A stretch of 64,000 nucleotides of DNA from contig NC_092016.1 in assembly GCF_042242105.1 (NCBI RefSeq), positions 4,511,501 through 4,575,500 of the forward strand, given 5' to 3'. A program made the position numbers and the translations under genes. How positions within the stretch are numbered: the first letter of the stretch is position 1; each line of letters starts with the position of its first letter. This DNA comes from Pempheris klunzingeri (Eukaryota; Chordata; Actinopteri; Acropomatiformes; Pempheridae). This document shows, one piece after another, positions 62,401-64,000 of this stretch. The notes beneath the pieces are model-generated. The model was not told the origin of the DNA. It saw nothing but the letters and a program-made list of their open reading frames with translations, and ran no database searches.

Positions 62401-63295
62401 TGGGTGTTGATGCCCATAAAAATGTAGAATGACATCAAACAAGTTTCACGTGTATTTTAAATATTACGAAAACATGAGTCACAGCTCGGTCTGCATCCGA
62501 AGTCTCTGTTGCATCTTACAGTGAAGTGACTAATGGAGGTGACTACAAGCTGCAATGTTTCAGTAAACACGCAAAAAAAGTAAAAAGTGAACAAAAAAAT
62601 TACAGTAATTAAAACACACGGATTGAAAAGATGTAAAAAGAAAAAACACATAGACGTTCGAATTAAAACGTCCCTTTGCAATATAGTGTATATAAAATAA
62701 GGAAGTGATAGTTTGTGGTCATGTGGTGCAGGGCTCTATGTCTTCATGTGAAAGAGTGAGTGAGTTTCATGACTCGAATCATGTCGAGGCACAGAAACAT
62801 AAAAGAAACGGTCATTATTGTATGTTTCCTGCAATATTCAGTATCACACAGGGAATCCAGTCACTAAATAACTTTTTATAATGAAAGTCACTGCTCTGAG
62901 AGAAGCTGTGGGTTCAGATTCATGTCCTCCTTTCTGTGCGCAGGGCTACATGATGAAGAAAGGCCACAAGAGGAAGAACTGGACGGAGCGCTGGTTCATG
63001 CTGAAGCCAAACTCCATCTCCTACTACGTGGGCGAGGACCTGGCCGAAAAGAAAGGAGATATCTTACTGGACGGAAACTGCAGCGTGGAGGCGAGAACCT
63101 GACGCTTTTATGAAACCCCTTCCACTTTTCTCTGATCGACTCTTCGTGTTTGCTGGAATAAGTCTTGTCTATCGTTTCCTCTGCAGGCTCTGCAAGACAA
63201 AGAGGGAAAGAAGTGTCTCTTCCTCGTCAGGTTGGCGCATAAAAGCTTTGAAATCAGTGCGTCGGACAAGAAGAAGAAGCAGGAGTGGATCCAGG
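51123..63295 (+). CDS. swap70: SWAP-70 (5' part; gene runs past the window)
   Basis: Visible coding exons: 51123-51218, 52362-52502, 59996-60169, 61078-61305, 62944-63090 and 63187-63295. They give about the first 298 residues; human SWAP-70 has 585. The N-terminal EF-hand-like region begins [20 protein letters not shown]. Residues about 80-213 ([32 protein letters not shown]) are typical of the SWAP-70/DEF6 family. The PH domain starts at about 214 with [18 protein letters not shown] and reaches [17 protein letters not shown]-70 binds phosphoinositides, activates Rac-type GTPases and binds F-actin. The coiled-coil DH-like region and C-terminus lie beyond 64000. The intron after 63090 appears to use a GC donor. 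Confidence 0.96.
51418..51453. repeat. (ACAG)n microsatellite
   Basis: About 8-9 units of ACAG in SWAP70 intron 1, an uninterrupted tetranucleotide run. Confidence 0.95.
53859..53880. repeat. (TG)n microsatellite
   Basis: 11 TG units in SWAP70 intron 2. Confidence 0.95.
54689..54996. repeat. Two (TG)n microsatellites
   Basis: TG runs at 54689-54711 and 54965-54996, the second interrupted by a TTG. Confidence 0.9.
55310..55580 (+). repeat. Dispersed teleost repeat (AGCTGTACCTAAT end)
   Basis: Runs from TTAGGAGAGATTTTGATTC through ACAGATTAAAAACACCTAC and CCAGCCTCCAAAATGAC to TTAGTTAGCTGTACCTAATA. This is the order of phrases I recall from a common teleost interspersed repeat. No coding capacity. 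Confidence 0.6.
56451..56487. repeat. (AG)n microsatellite
   Basis: About 18 AG units with one C interruption, in SWAP70 intron 2. Confidence 0.95.
60170..61077 (+). other. SWAP70 intron 3
   Basis: Intron of 908 bp with GT-AG borders. Nothing else recognised. Confidence 0.7.
61306..62943 (+). other. SWAP70 intron 4
   Basis: Intron of 1638 bp with GT-AG borders. No coding or RNA feature recognised. Confidence 0.7.
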
Positions 63296-63311
63296 GTGAG
63301 CGCCTCTTATT

Positions 63312-63580
63312 ACTTATTATCAGAATCAGCTTTATTTGCCAAGTGTGTGAACACATACAAGGAATTAGACTTTAGTTTTTCTGCTGCTTTCATTTACTTA
63401 CACATAAATAGAGAAACGGGGAAACAAGCATTAACATTTAACCTTTATGTACAGTGTAATTATATAACTACATAATGATGTAAAAACTATGATAAAAGAT
63501 GTAAAGACAACAATAAGGGCAATAATGCAGAGTGGAATAAATGTGGGATGACTGTACAGGTTCCAGGTATATAATGGGAC
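63312..63580 (+). repeat. Dispersed teleost repeat (ATCAGAATCAGCTTTATTTG type)
   Basis: ATCAGAATCAGCTTTATTTG, then CCAAGTGTGTGAACACATAC and AAGGAATTAGACTTTAG, is the head of a very common teleost interspersed sequence. It continues to GGAATAAATGTGGGATGACT and GTACAGGTTCC. Located in SWAP70 intron 6, 16 bp after the exon. Confidence 0.75.
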
Positions 63581-64000
63581 CAGTCATTATTTAATCATTA
63601 CCTAATGCTGGAGCTGTAAACGTCAACTCAGTGTGACTCAGTGTTTTGCATTTCACTCATATCTCAGTCATTCACTCTATACTGCTGGATAGGATTTTTT
63701 CTGTAAATGCTGCTTTTCTATGTGAATCTCAAGGGAAAACTGGAGAAATGGAGAAAAAGTTAAACCAAGCATAAATTCAAAATACTACAAAGTACTAGTT
63801 TTTGTCAAACTTCATTATATGATTCCTCGTAGGACACAAAGTAAGTCTGTTGTTTTATTCTAGAGAATGTCCAACAGTACTTTTTGTTTTGTCACGTGAT
63901 TAAAGCGTCACAGCTTTTGTTAGTTTTACTTCAGTGTACACAGATTCACAGACACTCAAACTGAAATCACAACCTGAGTTTGAAGTCTCTTCCCACGGTT
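63581..64000 (+). other. SWAP70 intron 6, runs off window
   Basis: AT-rich intronic sequence. The next SWAP70 exon is not within the window. Confidence 0.6.

Overview
This window is nuclear DNA from a ray-finned fish, most likely a percomorph teleost. The genes are vertebrate and intron-rich, with compact GT-AG introns. Non-coding DNA holds interspersed sequences I recognise from many teleost genomes, plus abundant (CA)n, (GA)n and (ATC)n microsatellites. Nothing bacterial, viral or plasmid-like was seen. I reconstructed every gene by joining exons by hand at splice sites that preserve reading phase; gene names rest on remembered family sequences, not on a database search.

Layout: 1-5570 has no gene I can support. 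5571-10149 (minus) is a short TRIM66-like PHD/bromodomain gene. 12775-15817 (plus) is RPL27A, with an H/ACA snoRNA (SNORA3-like) in intron 3. 17707-18946 (plus) is AKIP1. 19635-24403 (minus) is the C11orf16 homologue (VWA-like plus DUF4537). 26033-29074 (minus) is NRIP3. 29.1-31.8 kb holds retroposon relics. 33363-41604 (plus) is ZNF143, 43353-47824 (plus) is WEE1, and 51123 to beyond the right edge (plus) is the 5' part of SWAP70.

This is the vertebrate TRIM66 - RPL27A - AKIP1 - C11orf16 - NRIP3 - ZNF143 - WEE1 - SWAP70 block of human 11p15.4. As I recall the human map, DENND2B, ASCL3, TMEM9B, SCUBE2, DENND5A, TMEM41B and IPO7 lie inside that block; I see none of them here. That fits loss or partition after the teleost genome duplication. 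The neighbours are a conserved linkage group of housekeeping and regulatory genes (translation, transcription, G2/M control, Rac/actin signalling), not one pathway or operon.

Most worth a second look: (1) a ~1.24 kb near-perfect inverted repeat (arms ~430 bp) ending about 190 bp upstream of the SWAP70 start codon; (2) the TRIM66-like gene forms a complete ~537-aa frame with no B-box or coiled coil but two adjacent HP1-box motifs; (3) a probable GC-AG intron in SWAP70; (4) a Staf/ZNF143-like site in the ZNF143 promoter region; (5) a G-quadruplex motif just inside the NRIP3 coding start; (6) three same-orientation copies of one dispersed repeat. I found no convincing new multi-gene system.
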